64,000 nt of DNA from Sulfolobales archaeon HS-7 (GTDB lineage: Archaea; Thermoproteota; Thermoprotei_A; Sulfolobales; Sulfolobaceae), in the NCBI GenBank assembly GCA_019704295.1, contig AP024596.1, forward strand, positions 62,001-126,000. The letters run 5' to 3'. A program made the translations under genes and the position numbers. Shown piece by piece: positions 62,492 through 64,000 of the stretch; the first letter of the stretch is position 1; each line of letters opens with the position of its first letter. The notes beneath the pieces were generated by a model. The model saw only the letters and a list, made by a program, of their open reading frames with translations. It had not been told where the DNA came from and made no database searches.

Positions 62492-64000
62492 TAATCAACA
62501 CCTTCTGTCCGCGTTTAAGATTGATATGAGTTATTCCTTCATATTTAGTTCCTTCAATCGTCATGCCGTTCTGAGAGTAAAGTAAGTACTCCCCATCATC
62601 GAGGGTAACACACTGTTCCCCTGTACAAGATAACCCCTTTGGCATAACATACACTCTCTTCAATCCAAATGGAATGAACTCCTTTAACGGCGATATGAGA
62701 AAATATTTAAATTCAAGTTCATTTAATTCAAATGAAATTCTGTCAGTTGATAATACTCTATCCTCAAAGTAGTCATAGGAGATCAAGTTTTCCTCAGGGA
62801 AAACCTGTCTCAGTTCTACTTCACCCCTAATTTTCCCTTCCATTTTAACGTTTGCGATCAGTAGTAAGGCTATTCCATTAGCCCAATTAATACCGACTAG
62901 GGGGGTATCCTCGTTATAGGGGTCAACAACGATGTCCCCTAAAGGCGTTAACAACGAATCTGGGAGTGCTAACTTTCCTTGGGGCAGAGTCAATTTCTCT
63001 ATTATATCCCTTCTACTCAATCCTGGAATATCTGTAATGTATACGGGACCACCAGAGAGGACTCTGAGCAGGGAATGAAACTCAGAATACCTATCATGAG
63101 TCATAAACATATCGTAATCCGGTATTCCGAAATATCTAGTTAAAAGGGAATTATATAAATTAAAAATGGCATGAAGCTTGGCGAAATCGGGCGAATTTGG
63201 AATGTAATCGTCACTATTCCTTATAACATGGGAACCGTAAAAGAAAAACATATTCTCTGGGTTCATTGCCATACAATCTATTATGGACATACCTAGTGCG
63301 CATGCCGCTCCATGTAATGCCAATTCGATGGATCTGGAGACTGAAACGGGACGACCTAGGTAGTAGGAATCAGTAACTAACCCAGATTGATTATCTACTT
63401 TTAGGAAGTCCACCCCCTCAGTTTTAAGATAACTTATATAATCTTGGAAGAATTCGAAGCTTCTTTTGGGATCTGGAATTAGTCTGTCCTTTCCCATTAC
63501 TTTCTGATAGGGTAAGTCTTTCGTTAATCCGTTCCAGTAACCCTGAATCGTCAACCATACGCCTACATAAGGTACATGTTTCTTAATTTCCGAGATCAGT
63601 TCTCCTAAGTCCCCAATTTTCTCGTTGGGGTTAAAGGAAATTAACTGTCCTTTTGCATCAACGTTCTGCCATCCGTCATCTATAAGTAACCACTTTGCAC
63701 CAAGGTCACTAATAATTTTTGCTGAATTAATTATTTTCTCTCTGTCTATCTTTTGTAAAAACGCGTTCCAGGAGCACCACCCAAGATAATCGAACATAGA
63801 GGGCTTATTCACAATCCTCTTCCCGAAAAGCCTTAGGGTAAGATCCCTCATGCAATTTTCTACAGGTTGTAATGGATCATCGCCAGAACAGTAATTACCG
63901 ATGAAGATTTTCTTGTCGAATTGATTTTCGACATTTATGTAGTATTCTAATCTAGAAATGGTAGAAATGTAAACTTGGCCCGCTCCTATAGTGAAGAAAT
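62472..64000 (-). CDS. GH36 alpha-galactosidase-like glycosidase (5' truncated by window)
   Basis: Glycoside hydrolase family 36/raffinose synthase type, hydrolysing alpha-galactosides. The frame is open to the window end, so the N-terminus is missing; the ATG at 63851 is internal, since GNYCSGDDPLQPVENC comes before it. Motifs: GWCSWNAF, LIDDGWQNV, FLKVDNQSG (nucleophile Asp) and RNSDDYIPN (acid/base Asp). The C-terminal beta-domain (residues after ~330) is present. About 510 residues of an expected 650 are seen. First gene of an operon with the dehydratase. Confidence 0.86.
   Translation of the reverse strand, partial: FFTIGAGQVYISTISRLEYYINVENQFDKKIFIGNYCSGDDPLQPVENCMRDLTLRLFGKRIVNKPSMFDYLGWCSWNAFLQKIDREKIINSAKIISDLGAKWLLIDDGWQNVDAKGQLISFNPNEKIGDLGELISEIKKHVPYVGVWLTIQGYWNGLTKDLPYQKVMGKDRLIPDPKRSFEFFQDYISYLKTEGVDFLKVDNQSGLVTDSYYLGRPVSVSRSIELALHGAACALGMSIIDCMAMNPENMFFFYGSHVIRNSDDYIPNSPDFAKLHAIFNLYNSLLTRYFGIPDYDMFMTHDRYSEFHSLLRVLSGGPVYITDIPGLSRRDIIEKLTLPQGKLALPDSLLTPLGDIVVDPYNEDTPLVGINWANGIALLLIANVKMEGKIRGEVELRQVFPEENLISYDYFEDRVLSTDRISFELNELEFKYFLISPLKEFIPFGLKRVYVMPKGLSCTGEQCVTLDDGEYLLYSQNGMTIEGTKYEGITHINLKRGQKVLINDNKVP

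Noticed and set aside
1-64000. CRISPR arrays
   Set aside because: No regularly spaced 24-25 bp direct repeats were seen in any gene-free stretch.

Overview
The window is chromosomal DNA from a thermoacidophilic crenarchaeon of the order Sulfolobales. The evidence is the gene content: a PCNA1-type sliding clamp beside an Rpo13-like RNA polymerase subunit, ups pilus genes, an acryloyl-CoA reductase like that of the 3-hydroxypropionate/4-hydroxybutyrate cycle, and a complete sulfur-oxidising Hdr-like cluster with its lipoate module. Many starts are leaderless behind TATA boxes; a minority carry a GGTGA-type ribosome binding site. The DNA is moderately A+T rich. I would look first at Metallosphaera or Sulfuracidifex, but the genus is not shown by what I can see. 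No rRNA, tRNA or CRISPR array was recognised.

Layout. 1-8080: mixed core genes (dienelactone hydrolase, ClC channel, FAD oxidoreductase, UbiA prenyltransferase, hydrolase, DUF2250, DUF2203, cation exchanger). 8265-13872: a minus-strand operon of TenA, Type III-like methyltransferase (Mod) and helicase-nuclease (Res). 13905-24390: acryloyl-CoA reductase, topoisomerase III, histone-deacetylase-like hydrolase, molybdopterin oxidoreductase, amidohydrolase/SDR pair, pirin and a small winged-helix regulator. 24391-25132: a gene-free tract with a good promoter and serial hairpins, a candidate non-coding RNA. 25133-30497: Lhr-type helicase divergent from a membrane HerA-like ATPase, Rpo13 and PCNA1. 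30501-41347: CbiP, DUF47, FAH-family hydrolase, DsrE-like protein, creatininase, MMPL transporter, PfpI, EamA and membrane proteins. 41348-43353: an accessory patch with an Mrr-type nuclease between a MITE and a transposase relic. 43354-54191: an orphan molybdenum hydroxylase subunit, then the sulfur cluster dsrE/dsrE2-tusA-hdrC1-hdrB1-hdrA-hyp-hdrC2-hdrB2-lbpA-slpl. 54184-55476: class III aminotransferase. 55477-56271: a repeat graveyard. 56272-61154: upsX-upsE-upsF without adjacent pilin genes. 61400-64000: an enolase-superfamily dehydratase and a partial GH36 alpha-galactosidase-like gene.

How the genes fit together. The sulfur block forms one pathway: DsrE and TusA proteins carry sulfane sulfur, the Hdr-like complex oxidises it, LbpA is the lipoylated partner, and the ligase charges LbpA. 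The ups genes and the HerA-like ATPase (a CedB candidate) would suit DNA exchange, but UpsA and UpsB are not here.

The most unusual signals are non-coding or concern gene edges: the candidate structured RNA; three dispersed repeat families (a 135-bp MITE, a 29-bp-TIR element, and a GATAGCCCC stem-loop with competing stems); two genes whose conserved N-termini appear to extend upstream past any ATG, GTG or TTG; a Res nuclease motif with Asn where an acidic residue is expected; and a 15-bp palindrome under the hdrB1 promoter.
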